Source: a virus. From it: DNA of 64,000 nt. Positions 17,438-25,643 of the stretch are shown piece by piece (position 1 is the first letter of the stretch; every line of letters starts with the position of its first letter). The translations under genes were made by a program, and so were the position numbers. The notes under the pieces were generated by a model. That model was not told the origin of the DNA and ran no database searches. It saw only the letters and a program-made list of their open reading frames with translations. Location: IMG/VR virus record IMGVR_UViG_3300023184_000037, positions 62,001-126,000 of that record, one strand, 5' to 3'.

Positions 17438-19309
17438 ATGGCATTACAAAAATTAAGAGAGTATTTTAACGAAACCAATAGAGAAACTTTTATTGATATG
17501 TTAAAAAATAGAGTGTTAGTAACTGAGAAAGTTGCAGCACCTACATTTCTTGTTAAAAGAAATCTTGATGGGTTTGAATATTTTAAATCTTCAAATTCAG
17601 AAAAATTAAATCTAGTTGACAGAACTATTATCTCCTTATATGAGATTGCAATCAACTATATGCAGAGTTTACCAAGCTCTACTAAAAACCAAATGCCACT
17701 TGATTGGAGATTTGGATTTGAATATCTACCGGAAGTTAATGTATCTAAAATTAAATACGGAAAGACTCCAAAGAATAATTTAATCTTAACGCACATCCAG
17801 CAAATGGGAGAAGGCGATAAAGTTAAGAAAACAATAAATGACCCAGTTATTCTAAATAAATGGGCAAAAATTCTTGATGTACAACAACCAAGCGTAATTT
17901 TTGATGGCTATTTATCTCAATTACAAAGAGATGAACTTCTTGAATTACTTGGAATGAGCGATAGAGAATTTAGTGAATCATTTGACTATTTACAAGAAAC
18001 AAAAGACAAGGTTAGTTTTACCAGTAAAGTAGTTAAACTTTTTAATCCAAATGCCTTTGAAACCGCCTTAAATGCTGATATTGAAGACGAATTTGACGGA
18101 TTAGTTGTTAATTTTATCGACGAAAAATCAATAAAGTCTTTTAAATTAGAGGATTTTATCAGAAAAGGGGTTGTTGATAACTCTTCGAGCCACATGTATC
18201 AAATTGCAGTTACTGACTTCTTAGAATTTGCAACTCAATTTAATATCGACGAAATCCAATTAGAAGACGAGAGAGCAGATTATCGATATCTAGAAATAAT
18301 GTCAATAATGTTTAATGAATATGTTGACAAAAATTCCTCAAAATATATTGGAGTTAATTTTGAAAGCGCTGAATTTTCATCAGCACAATCTTTTAAATTA
18401 AACTCAAAATATATTACTAATGAAAAGACACTAAAATTTGTTTCAAATGACATTTTAGCAGAACTACTTAAAATGATTTTAGGTTCTTTTAGAAAGAAAA
18501 GAACTAAAACTAGCGATTTAATAGATGATGACACTATGGCACGTCTAAATGAAATTATCGAAAAAATCAACAAGAAAATATTTGTTGAAAGTACTGATGA
18601 GAATGCAATATATGATTACCAAAATTTTATGTTGCGCGATAAAATTAAATCTTCAGTTAACTTAAATGAGGCGCTTAAGCTGACTCATGTTGAACAAGGA
18701 AAACAACCAGTAAATATGTTTGTTGGACGATTCCAACCGTTTACATTAGGACATGCTAAAGTTTTAGAGACTATTCATAAAGAAAATGGCTACCCAGTAG
18801 TTGTATTCCTTGTTAAAGCAAAAACCCAAAAGAAGGGCGATGAATTTAGCAGACCATACGACGAAAAGACGCAAATTGAAATGTTCAAAAACGTTCAAAA
18901 GCAATATACATTCCTTAAAGAGATATTTGTAATTCCAACTGGAGGTATTGATATTATGTTTAATGAAATGAGACCTAAATATGAACCAGTACTTTGGGGA
19001 ACAGGAAGTGATAGAATGACAAGTTATGGTTATCAAGTTAATAATGATGCGTATAGAGACCAATTAAACTGTAGAGCTGATTTTGGACTTTTTGAAATTC
19101 CTAGAAACGACGATGATATTTCGGCTACTGCGGTTAGAAATGCCCTATTAGCAGGAGATGAGAAACAATTTCAGAATTTAACACCAAAGGCAGTTCATGG
19201 AATGTATGGTGAACTTAAATCTAAAATTGAAGATTCAATGGGAGTAGTTGCTGAAGGATTTACCAATGAAATTATGACATTCGAACAATTTATTAACAAA
19301 GATATATAA
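17438..19309 (+). CDS. Bifunctional ligase-like/NMNAT-like protein with C-terminal tag
   Basis: A 623-residue two-domain protein. Residues about 30-240 look like a ligase-fold nucleotidyltransferase: VKRNLDGFEYF could be a degenerate motif I, FGFEYLPE a III-like strand, DEFDGLVVNFID motif IV and KSFKLEDFI motif V. Residues about 425-600 form a cytidylyltransferase/NMNAT-like domain: VGRFQPFTLGHAKVLE (TxGH) and ISATAVRNALL (ISxTxxR), both nucleotide-binding signatures. This domain order recalls phage bifunctional NMN adenylyltransferase proteins that act in NAD metabolism. Unlike its neighbours the tag motif is at the C-terminus (VVAEGFTNE, then MTFEQFINKDI). A role as packaged enzyme is inferred. 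Confidence 0.65.
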   Translation: MALQKLREYFNETNRETFIDMLKNRVLVTEKVAAPTFLVKRNLDGFEYFKSSNSEKLNLVDRTIISLYEIAINYMQSLPSSTKNQMPLDWRFGFEYLPEVNVSKIKYGKTPKNNLILTHIQQMGEGDKVKKTINDPVILNKWAKILDVQQPSVIFDGYLSQLQRDELLELLGMSDREFSESFDYLQETKDKVSFTSKVVKLFNPNAFETALNADIEDEFDGLVVNFIDEKSIKSFKLEDFIRKGVVDNSSSHMYQIAVTDFLEFATQFNIDEIQLEDERADYRYLEIMSIMFNEYVDKNSSKYIGVNFESAEFSSAQSFKLNSKYITNEKTLKFVSNDILAELLKMILGSFRKKRTKTSDLIDDDTMARLNEIIEKINKKIFVESTDENAIYDYQNFMLRDKIKSSVNLNEALKLTHVEQGKQPVNMFVGRFQPFTLGHAKVLETIHKENGYPVVVFLVKAKTQKKGDEFSRPYDEKTQIEMFKNVQKQYTFLKEIFVIPTGGIDIMFNEMRPKYEPVLWGTGSDRMTSYGYQVNNDAYRDQLNCRADFGLFEIPRNDDDISATAVRNALLAGDEKQFQNLTPKAVHGMYGELKSKIEDSMGVVAEGFTNEIMTFEQFINKDI

Positions 19310-19310
19310 A
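19301..19310 (+). promoter_or_regulatory. Late-type promoter box
   Basis: GATATATAAA overlaps the preceding stop codon, 33 bases before the start of the 779-residue protein. Confidence 0.4.
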
Positions 19311-19333
19311 ACATAAATAAATATAGAAATCCT

Positions 19334-21673
19334 ATGAATTTTAATGAATTCCTAAATGAAGGTAGTACTTCAACTTATGGTGGACCTGCTGGACTTACCA
19401 AAGATGAGACGTTTAAAATTGCTCAAAAATTTGCAGATGCTGCCGCTAGTGTTGACCCTGAAAAAGGAAAATGGGGTGTAAACAAAAGAACCTTAGAAGA
19501 GGATGGGTTTGACCTAGACTACAATGATGTGGAATTTGACGGTGGTTCATATAACATTTACAAAAATGGTAATGTTGTAAATATGGCTCTTCGTGAAAAT
19601 CCAGTTTTAGGTAAAATAGGAGACGATATTAAAACTATTGCAAAAGGTTTTAAAAAGATGATGGCAAATGAATCTGCTACAAACGAGGCTAATCTAGTTC
19701 TAGGGTTATCAACTAACAATTATCCTGCTGGAACAATTGCAAGATATCGTATAGAATCCTCTGTAATTAACCTAAGAAAAGTTGCTGATTTATCAAAAGA
19801 CTCATGGAAAAAATATTCAAGAGCATTTGCTGATGATGAAATTGGTTTTGAAAAATCAAGCGATAGAAAAGAGGCATTAGATGCTATTCAAAAATCATTC
19901 GATAATGGTAAAAATGACATTAGAGAATTTGGTTTAAATGAATCAGTAGTTAATGAAACTGGATTTAAAAAATCTGACATTAAAAAAACTATCGACTTTA
20001 TTAATAAAGAAATTGGAATAGATCCAGGATATGCTCTAATTGGAGATGAAGACGATATTGAAGAATTTGACAAACTTTGGGATCGTGGTGATTATGAAGA
20101 TGCATTTGACTTTTTAACAGTTGCAACAAACATGGAAATTTCAACATTTGCCGATGTTAAAGATGCTCTTAAAGAATCAGTAGTTAACGAAAGAAATATC
20201 ACTATCAAAAGACAATACACTGATAAAAGTCCTGCAGTTACTGTAGGTAAAGCTGCTAAAATTCGTAACAGAATGCTAGAGGCTATTAAAGATGGTAAAG
20301 TTTCACAAGAAGATTTTAATAATATTCTTAAAGAAATGACTACAGATTCTAAAAGATGGTTGAGAAGAAATGCTCAGTGTTTTAATGTATCTGAGGATGG
20401 AATTACCCTATCAAAAACAGGTTCTAGAATCCTTAAAAATATTATGGTTTCTGAAGCCACTACAAAGGCCCCAAAGATTTGGGTTCCTGGAGGATTTGAT
20501 AAAGAAATTTCAAAATACCCAAATAGTAAAATTACCAGAAAAATTGTATTAGATGCGGCACTTAAATGGGATGTTAATCCAGAAGATGCTATCAAGTATG
20601 TTGAATTTGGTTGGGTTGTTGACTTAGACGAAAATAAAAATAACAACGATATGAACACAAAATTTATTTACGAGTCTTTCGCAGATTTCGTTGCAAACAA
20701 ATTAAATGAAAATACATTAAACGAGGCATTTAAAAGTACTAAACTTTCTAACTTGTTCTCAGTAGGAAGCGCGGGTACTAAAGACCTTGCAGGAGCATTC
20801 TATAATTTCTCAAAACTAGCACTTGACCAAATCGAGGATTATGACATTATTGAAATGGACCCTCAAACTGCACGTAAAGAAAAAAGAGCAAATGCAATTT
20901 ACTTCTATATAGTAACTAATCAAAAAGTAAATCCATATATTGAAGGTAGTAATCCAAGCACTTACAATAATGGAATTATCCAATCAAATACTCTATTAGC
21001 AATGACCAATGGACAAAATGAATGGTACTCAACATCATATAATAATTATACAAAAGGAGAAACGATAAAAGTTGCAAAATCAAGAGAAGATGCAGCAGGT
21101 TTCGATAAAAGAGACAGTAAAAGATATGATGGTTCGGGAATTACATCTCTTACTAAAGTAGCTGAATTGGCTGATACTGCGTATGTTATTGACTTAGACG
21201 TTCTTAAAGCAAGATATTCTACATCATCATTAACATTTAAAAGAGCTGAAGATAAACGTGGAGCTACTGCTTTCCAAAGCGACAAAGACTTTAAAGCGGC
21301 AAACAAAGCACGTTATAATGAAATCTTAGCACAAAAAGCAGTTGCAATGCCAATCGATGAAGTAGTATTAGGAGCTATTGATACTCTTGCTACTCAAATT
21401 AAAGATGCTCTATCTGCGGGACAAAAGGGAAGATATGGAGAACTTATTATCGGACTAGACCCTAAAAATAGAGAAATCAAAATGAGTGATGCTTCTAATT
21501 TAATGAGAAATATCCTTGATGAGTACAATAGATATGTTGGATATGTTGTTGATGCTGAAAAAGAAGTTGCAACTGGATATAGTGGAAAATTCTACGAAGG
21601 TAGACTAAAAGAAAGTGCTAAAACAATAACAGATTACGTTAAGAAAGTAGACGCTAAAAATTACGCTTGGTAA
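19334..21673 (+). CDS. Second large capsid-tagged multi-module protein
   Basis: A 779-residue protein opening MNFNEFLNE-G, a short form of the tag. It repeats the linker logic of the 1016-residue polyprotein: ESVVNE-T at residues 203-208, ESVVNE-R at 281-286, VSE-A at 374 and TLNE-A ending at 464. The last 315 residues look like one larger mixed alpha/beta domain (GTKDLAGAFYNFSKLALDQI, DTAYVIDLDVLKARYSTSSL). I recognise no enzyme family. Inference: it is packaged and cut into about five pieces, the last a substantial globular protein. A late-type promoter box precedes it. Confidence 0.6.
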   Translation: MNFNEFLNEGSTSTYGGPAGLTKDETFKIAQKFADAAASVDPEKGKWGVNKRTLEEDGFDLDYNDVEFDGGSYNIYKNGNVVNMALRENPVLGKIGDDIKTIAKGFKKMMANESATNEANLVLGLSTNNYPAGTIARYRIESSVINLRKVADLSKDSWKKYSRAFADDEIGFEKSSDRKEALDAIQKSFDNGKNDIREFGLNESVVNETGFKKSDIKKTIDFINKEIGIDPGYALIGDEDDIEEFDKLWDRGDYEDAFDFLTVATNMEISTFADVKDALKESVVNERNITIKRQYTDKSPAVTVGKAAKIRNRMLEAIKDGKVSQEDFNNILKEMTTDSKRWLRRNAQCFNVSEDGITLSKTGSRILKNIMVSEATTKAPKIWVPGGFDKEISKYPNSKITRKIVLDAALKWDVNPEDAIKYVEFGWVVDLDENKNNNDMNTKFIYESFADFVANKLNENTLNEAFKSTKLSNLFSVGSAGTKDLAGAFYNFSKLALDQIEDYDIIEMDPQTARKEKRANAIYFYIVTNQKVNPYIEGSNPSTYNNGIIQSNTLLAMTNGQNEWYSTSYNNYTKGETIKVAKSREDAAGFDKRDSKRYDGSGITSLTKVAELADTAYVIDLDVLKARYSTSSLTFKRAEDKRGATAFQSDKDFKAANKARYNEILAQKAVAMPIDEVVLGAIDTLATQIKDALSAGQKGRYGELIIGLDPKNREIKMSDASNLMRNILDEYNRYVGYVVDAEKEVATGYSGKFYEGRLKESAKTITDYVKKVDAKNYAW

Positions 21674-21674
21674 A

Positions 21675-22280
21675 ATGAAACACATTAAACTATTTGAGCA
21701 GTTTGTTGCTGAAGGAAAATCAGATGCTTTTCCGGAATACAACAATGGATATGCTCCTGGAGATTATAAATACATGAAAGAAATGAAATCTCTTCTTTCT
21801 AAAATTAAGGGAATTTCTGAGTATGACGATATGGACTCAACTACCCATGTTTATATAAAATCTGCTCCTGGAAATAGTGGTGTTGATTTAACTAAAGACA
21901 TTCAAAAGGTTCTTAAAGGATTTGATGGTAATCTAGATTTAGATAATATTACTAGTAACATCGGTAAACCTGGAGAAACTAGTCCTAATGACCAGCAAAA
22001 AGGAATTGTTACCTATAAAATTGCTAAAAAAATTGATTGGTGGACACTTAAAAGAGCAGCAGGAAAAGAAAAACCTAGCACTGAAACCGTTTTAACTGAC
22101 GATATTATTTCTGGAATTTTAGATAGAATGGCCCAAGTTTCAACGACTCAACATGAATTAGCAGACGTTCAATGGACTTCTTTAGAAGATTTACTTAGAG
22201 CAGCAGAAGACCACATGACTGCGACTAATTATAAGAAATTTTATAAAGAAATCAAGGCAAAATATCCTAAAATGAAATAA
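21675..22280 (+). CDS. Tagged internal protein, unknown
   Basis: A 201-residue protein starting MKHIKLFEQFVAE-G right after the previous stop. The mature part has a central ferredoxin-like pattern (THVYIKSAPGNSGVDLTKDI, GIVTYKIAKKIDWWTLKRAA) and a helical, Lys-rich C-terminus. No catalytic motif identified. It is in the same transcription unit as the neighbouring tagged genes. Confidence 0.6.
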   Translation: MKHIKLFEQFVAEGKSDAFPEYNNGYAPGDYKYMKEMKSLLSKIKGISEYDDMDSTTHVYIKSAPGNSGVDLTKDIQKVLKGFDGNLDLDNITSNIGKPGETSPNDQQKGIVTYKIAKKIDWWTLKRAAGKEKPSTETVLTDDIISGILDRMAQVSTTQHELADVQWTSLEDLLRAAEDHMTATNYKKFYKEIKAKYPKMK

Positions 22281-22281
22281 G

Positions 22282-22782
22282 ATGAAACATATTAAACTAT
22301 ACGAACAATTTGTAAATGAAGCAGCCGCGGTAAAAGTTACCCTGACTCCTGATTTATTCGATGATAAAAACTCTACTTGGGGTATGTACCAAGATTTAAA
22401 AGATACAGGGTGTTCTACATGGAAAATCAACTGTAATTTATTAGCAGATTCTGATGATGATATTATCATAGGAGAACGTAATGTTGTTATGTTTTCAGTT
22501 AGTGTATGGGATGATGGTGAAGCAGTTGCTAAAATCGGAACTACAAACTCTCTTAAAAGAGAACCTTCTGGAACTTTTGGTAAGAATTTCACATTTAATG
22601 TTGAAGATTTTAAAGCCAATTCAAAGAAACTTTCTACCGAAATTGCAGATTTCTTAGTAGACAAAGAACACTTTAATTGGATTAATAAGAGCATCACATC
22701 AAATAGAACACCTCTTAAAATAACTCCTAAAGGAGATTTTAGTCAGGTAATCGAAAAACTAATAGAAGCAGCGATTAAATAA
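22282..22782 (+). CDS. Tagged internal protein, unknown
   Basis: A 166-residue protein starting MKHIKLYEQFVNE-A, one base after the previous gene. The mature part has beta-rich segments (NVVMFSVSVWDDGEAVAKIG) with a C-terminal helix. A reverse-strand open frame of 168 codons covers much of the same DNA, but the tag, spacing and direction favour this strand. Confidence 0.6.
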   Translation: MKHIKLYEQFVNEAAAVKVTLTPDLFDDKNSTWGMYQDLKDTGCSTWKINCNLLADSDDDIIIGERNVVMFSVSVWDDGEAVAKIGTTNSLKREPSGTFGKNFTFNVEDFKANSKKLSTEIADFLVDKEHFNWINKSITSNRTPLKITPKGDFSQVIEKLIEAAIK

Positions 22783-22795
22783 TAAGATAAACGAC

Positions 22796-23128
22796 ATGAA
22801 AAAATTAAAACAATACGAGGAATTTATCAATGAATCATTACTTATTGAAGAGTATAAATTATATGAAAAAAAGTATACACCTCAAGAGAGAAAAGAATTA
22901 GAAAAAAATGGAGAAGCAATGCCAGGCGGTAGGTTTCCTATTAAAGATTTAACTGATTTAAGAAATGCAATTCACTATTTAGGAAAGAACGTTGCAAAAG
23001 ACGGTGCAGATGTTGCTAAGTTTATTGCAAAAAGAATGAAAGAATTAGATGGATTAAAATATACTGACATGTTTTCATCAGCCCTAAAAAATTCAAAGTT
23101 AGGCGATGAAAAACAATATTTAGCATAA
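22796..23128 (+). CDS. Tagged protein with DUF6582-like segment
   Basis: A 110-residue protein starting MKKLKQYEEFINE-S. The mature part contains AMPGGRFPIKDLTDLRNAIH and then a helix with VAKFIAKRMKELDGL. This matches the small phage domain (DUF6582-like) with the pattern M-P-x-G-x-F-P-I-x-D-x-x-D-L-x-N-A-I, often found attached to prohead proteases or other head proteins. The pairing of that domain with the tag supports a head-assembly role. Last gene of the tagged run; a terminator follows. Confidence 0.6.
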   Translation: MKKLKQYEEFINESLLIEEYKLYEKKYTPQERKELEKNGEAMPGGRFPIKDLTDLRNAIHYLGKNVAKDGADVAKFIAKRMKELDGLKYTDMFSSALKNSKLGDEKQYLA

Positions 23129-23152
23129 CCAAAACTTTAACATAAATTTAAC

Positions 23153-23181
23153 ACTCCAGATTTTACAGTCTGGAGTTTTTT
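23153..23181 (+). terminator. Terminator ending the tagged-protein operon
   Basis: ACTCCAGA and TCTGGAGT form an 8-bp stem with an 8-base loop, followed by TTTTT. Confidence 0.85.
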
Positions 23182-23182
23182 G

Positions 23183-23203
23183 ATTATATTTACATATCTA
23201 ATT
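23183..23203 (+). promoter_or_regulatory. ATTATATTTACA promoter motif, 21-bp repeat
   Basis: The sequence from 23183 to 23203 is identical to 27463-27483 (ATTATATTTACATATCTAATT in two parts). Both follow a terminator and precede a gene by some 20-60 bases. TATATTTAC resembles the Bacteroidota -7 element. Confidence 0.45.
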
Positions 23204-23219
23204 TTAACAAAGAAATATT

Positions 23220-23717
23220 ATGTACAAATTTAATCGATTTCCTTTATGTTCACTAGTTTATTTTGAAGCTGCCAAAATCCTAGGTTATGACGACAATGAA
23301 GCAGCCTCACTTGCACAAGGTAGAGCCGCATTTTTCGCAGCCGCTAAAATGGGTTTTAAAAATAAAAATAGTGTGGTTGATAACCCTAATATCGACCTTG
23401 TAGAATCTATTCCTTTTGCCGGATTTCCCGCGTTTATCTTACCTGCCGGAGCTATAGAAGGTGTTGATGGTATTGTATGTTGTACCCGAGATGGAGACAA
23501 AATCCATGAATCTTCAAGCCACTTTAAAAGTGAAAATAGAATTATCAATAACGTAGGTTCTTTAGGATTGGCTAAACTTAAGCAACACATTAATGATGAG
23601 TTACTTGCATTAGGTGACAAAATAAACGCAAATGACAAGGTTTATAAAGTTTACGTTAAGATGAGAGACACTGCTAGACACGAAAATTTTTACGAAGATG
23701 TTCTTTTATCCGCCTAA
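23220..23717 (+). CDS. Conserved-looking protein, unknown function
   Basis: A 165-residue protein. N-terminal helices (FPLCSLVYFEAAKILGYDD, EAASLAQGRAAFFAAAKMG) are followed by a hydrophobic loop (PFAGFPAFILPAGA), a strand with IVCCTRDGDKIHESSSHF, and a C-terminal stretch with VYKVYVKMRDTARHENF. I do not recognise the family. It has its own promoter motif and overlaps the ligase gene by 20 bases, so it is probably the lead gene of a three-gene operon with the ligase and the polymerase X. Confidence 0.55.
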   Translation: MYKFNRFPLCSLVYFEAAKILGYDDNEAASLAQGRAAFFAAAKMGFKNKNSVVDNPNIDLVESIPFAGFPAFILPAGAIEGVDGIVCCTRDGDKIHESSSHFKSENRIINNVGSLGLAKLKQHINDELLALGDKINANDKVYKVYVKMRDTARHENFYEDVLLSA

Positions 23718-24222
23718 GCCCGGTACAATATTCTTTAAATCAATTCCATTAGAAAATTATCTAGTGCAATGGAAGTGGAGAGGATGGAGAATATGTATCA
23801 ACCAAAACGGAGAATGTTTCACTAGAACAAAAAAGAAGATTGACATTACCACCCATTTCCCTAAACAATCATATGACTATCAACTAGATGGAGAGATTAT
23901 TAGTAAATCAGAGGAGATAGAATATCAAGTTAAGGGTGCTATTAAAAGCGGAGATTATGAAATCAAGATTTTTGATATTTTTATTCCATCCAAACCGGAT
24001 TTAAAACTAATTGAAAGGTTAGAGATATTAAAAAATGATTTTGGAATTGATGTCAAGCATGAAACCGTAAAAACATTTGATGATGTTAATAATTCACTAT
24101 CCAATGCGTTATCTCTAGGAAGAGAAGGTATTGTACTAAAATTAAAAGATAGTGTTTGGAGAGCCGGAGAAACTATATCAAATATTGAACGAGATTGGAT
24201 TAAAGTAAAAGCAAAAATATGA
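23698..24222 (+). CDS. Minimal ATP-dependent DNA ligase-like protein
   Basis: A 174-residue protein equal in size to a bare adenylation domain. Motifs in order: WKWRGWRICI (K26 as candidate AMP acceptor), YQLDGEII (III), KIFDIFIP (IIIa-like), GREGIVLKLKD (IV) and DWIKVKAK (V). Motif I normally reads KxDG; here it is K-W-R-G, the Asp replaced by Arg. There is no DNA-binding N-terminal domain and no OB domain after motif V. It overlaps the next gene, a polymerase X, by 4 bases. Likely nick sealing; activity is uncertain given the altered motif. Confidence 0.65.
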   Translation: MFFYPPKPGTIFFKSIPLENYLVQWKWRGWRICINQNGECFTRTKKKIDITTHFPKQSYDYQLDGEIISKSEEIEYQVKGAIKSGDYEIKIFDIFIPSKPDLKLIERLEILKNDFGIDVKHETVKTFDDVNNSLSNALSLGREGIVLKLKDSVWRAGETISNIERDWIKVKAKI

Positions 24223-24719
24223 AAAAAAAGACAGCCAAAAATAATTTTGAAAAGACGGGTTTAGTTGATGCCGAAATTGTTGCTCATCAATTAATCCATG
24301 AAATAGAACACATGTGCAATTCTATAGAAATTAGTGGTTCTATTCGTAGAGGTGCGGAAGAGGTTGGAGATATCGACATTGTTGTAATACCTAAAGATAT
24401 CGATAATTTTCTAGTAGAGATTAAGGGTATTATAGATTATGATTATGGAGGCACTAAAAAGGTATTTGGTATCTATAAAGAACGACCAATTAATATATTC
24501 TTAACCAATAGCGATTCTTTCGGTGCATGCCTTTACCAAACTACGGGTCCTGTTTTTTATAATATCCGTAAAAGAACCAAGGTAAAAGCAATGGGATATA
24601 AACTCAATGAGTACGGTTTATTTTGTAACACAACCGGAAACAAAGTTGCCGGAGACTCTGAGAATTCAATATTTGATTTCTTTGGTTGGTCAAGAAAAGA
24701 TCCCAAATTAAGAGTGTGA
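24219..24719 (+). CDS. Minimal family X DNA polymerase-like nucleotidyltransferase
   Basis: A 166-residue protein about the size of African swine fever virus PolX (174). The palm motif is SGSIRRGAEEVGDIDIVVI with G40-S41 and metal ligands D51 and D53. The thumb-like region KVKAMGYKLNEYGLF matches the polymerase beta signature G-x-x-x-N-E-Y-G-L-F. The third catalytic Asp, expected in a strand like IDIRL, is Asn here (PINIFL, N92). There is no 8-kDa lyase or 5'-phosphate domain. Translational coupling to the ligase suggests a short gap-filling and sealing unit. Loss of the third acid may alter or abolish polymerisation. Confidence 0.7.
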   Translation: MKKKTAKNNFEKTGLVDAEIVAHQLIHEIEHMCNSIEISGSIRRGAEEVGDIDIVVIPKDIDNFLVEIKGIIDYDYGGTKKVFGIYKERPINIFLTNSDSFGACLYQTTGPVFYNIRKRTKVKAMGYKLNEYGLFCNTTGNKVAGDSENSIFDFFGWSRKDPKLRV

Positions 24720-24728
24720 TATATAATA
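24718..24728 (+). promoter_or_regulatory. Late-type promoter box
   Basis: GATATATAATA overlaps the previous stop and lies 27 bases before the DUF3008-like gene. Confidence 0.45.
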
Positions 24729-24744
24729 AAAACAAATTAAAATC

Positions 24745-25293
24745 ATGCCAAGTACAAGTAAAGCACAACAAAAATTAATGGGTATGGCATACGCTCTTAA
24801 AAAAGGAGATATGGACCCAAAGGATGCAAGCAAAGAAGTTAAAGACCTTGCTGATTCGATGACACTTCAACAATTAAAAGATTTTGCAAGTACAGAACAT
24901 AAAGGACTTCCTGACCATGTTAAAGAGGGAGAAGACCATGAAGTTGGAATGGCAATGAGTCAACTTAATGCAATTTCAAAAGCAGTTGGAGAATTACTTC
25001 AAAAAATTGGAAGAGAGGAAAAGGACTTACCAGGTTGGCTACAAGACCATATTTCCCAATCTTATAATTATATCAAACAGGCAAATGATGGTTACTATGA
25101 GTTAGAGGAAATGGTTTCTCCTGATAGTATTGGAGGAATGGGAGCTACCGCTCTACCCTCACCGACAACAGTAGGTTCTGGAGATGTTCCGAAAGGAGCA
25201 GGAGATGCAAAAGAAGAGGAGGAAGAGGAAAAGAAAAGACGCAAAGAATTCTTAAAGAAGTTTAAATCTTTCGAAGATTTTATTAAGGATTAA
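24745..25293 (+). CDS. DUF3008-like protein with C-terminal tag-like end
   Basis: A 182-residue protein. The first 60 residues match the DUF3008 pattern: MPSTSKAQQKLMGMAYALKK, then S-K-E-V-K-D-L-A, then DFASTEHKGLPDHV. The middle is helical, followed by an acidic/basic run (KEEEEEEKKRRKEFLKK). The last residues FKSFEDFIKD resemble the tag seen at the N-termini of neighbours, here at the C-terminus as in the NMNAT-like protein. DUF3008 has no known function to me. Late-type promoter before and terminator after make it a single-gene late unit, so a virion component is likely. Confidence 0.6.
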   Translation: MPSTSKAQQKLMGMAYALKKGDMDPKDASKEVKDLADSMTLQQLKDFASTEHKGLPDHVKEGEDHEVGMAMSQLNAISKAVGELLQKIGREEKDLPGWLQDHISQSYNYIKQANDGYYELEEMVSPDSIGGMGATALPSPTTVGSGDVPKGAGDAKEEEEEEKKRRKEFLKKFKSFEDFIKD

Positions 25294-25315
25294 TTAAAAA
25301 TTGAAACAATATTCC

Positions 25316-25345
25316 AAACCTCAGTATAAATACTGAGGTTTTTTT
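25316..25345 (+). terminator. Terminator after the DUF3008-like gene
   Basis: AAACCTCAGTA and TACTGAGGTTT form an 11-bp perfect stem with a TAAA loop, followed by a T run. Confidence 0.9.
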
Positions 25346-25354
25346 AATTTAACA

Positions 25355-25612
25355 ATGATGCAATATTTTTTTAAACCAGACAATTATGCTAGGTGGTCAG
25401 AACTGGCTACCGAAAAGATTAGTGTGACAATCGATTCGTGTACTACCCAGAGGCACATAGAATCTGCCAAAAGAATGATTGATACATTTATAATGATTAC
25501 TGCTCTAGAGGATAATATTGAAACAGAGGAGCTAGAATGGATTGTAAATCTATATTGGTTAAAAATCTTTTTAAAAAAACAAACTCTTTTTGAAACAAAA
25601 TCAAAACAATAA
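25355..25612 (+). CDS. Small protein, unknown
   Basis: An 85-residue protein (MMQYFFKPDNYARWSELATE start) with two predicted helices (HIESAKRMIDTFIMITALED, then EELEWIVNLYWLKIFLKK). No family recognised. It starts 10 bases after a terminator and its last codons hold the promoter of the DUF2828 gene. Its upstream promoter is not clear, which lowers confidence. Confidence 0.45.
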   Translation: MMQYFFKPDNYARWSELATEKISVTIDSCTTQRHIESAKRMIDTFIMITALEDNIETEELEWIVNLYWLKIFLKKQTLFETKSKQ

Positions 25613-25619
25613 GTATAAA
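25590..25619 (+). promoter_or_regulatory. TTGAAAC-N17-TATAAA promoter for DUF2828
   Basis: GAAAC at 25592-25596, exactly 17 bases, TATAAA at 25614-25619; 25 bases to the start of the DUF2828 gene. Confidence 0.6.
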
Positions 25620-25643
25620 TTAAGAACTTAAAAATAAATTAAA

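Noticed and set aside
22191-22697. Reverse-strand open frame of 168 codons
   Set aside because: It lies opposite the tagged gene at 22282, which has the shared N-terminus, correct spacing and operon direction.
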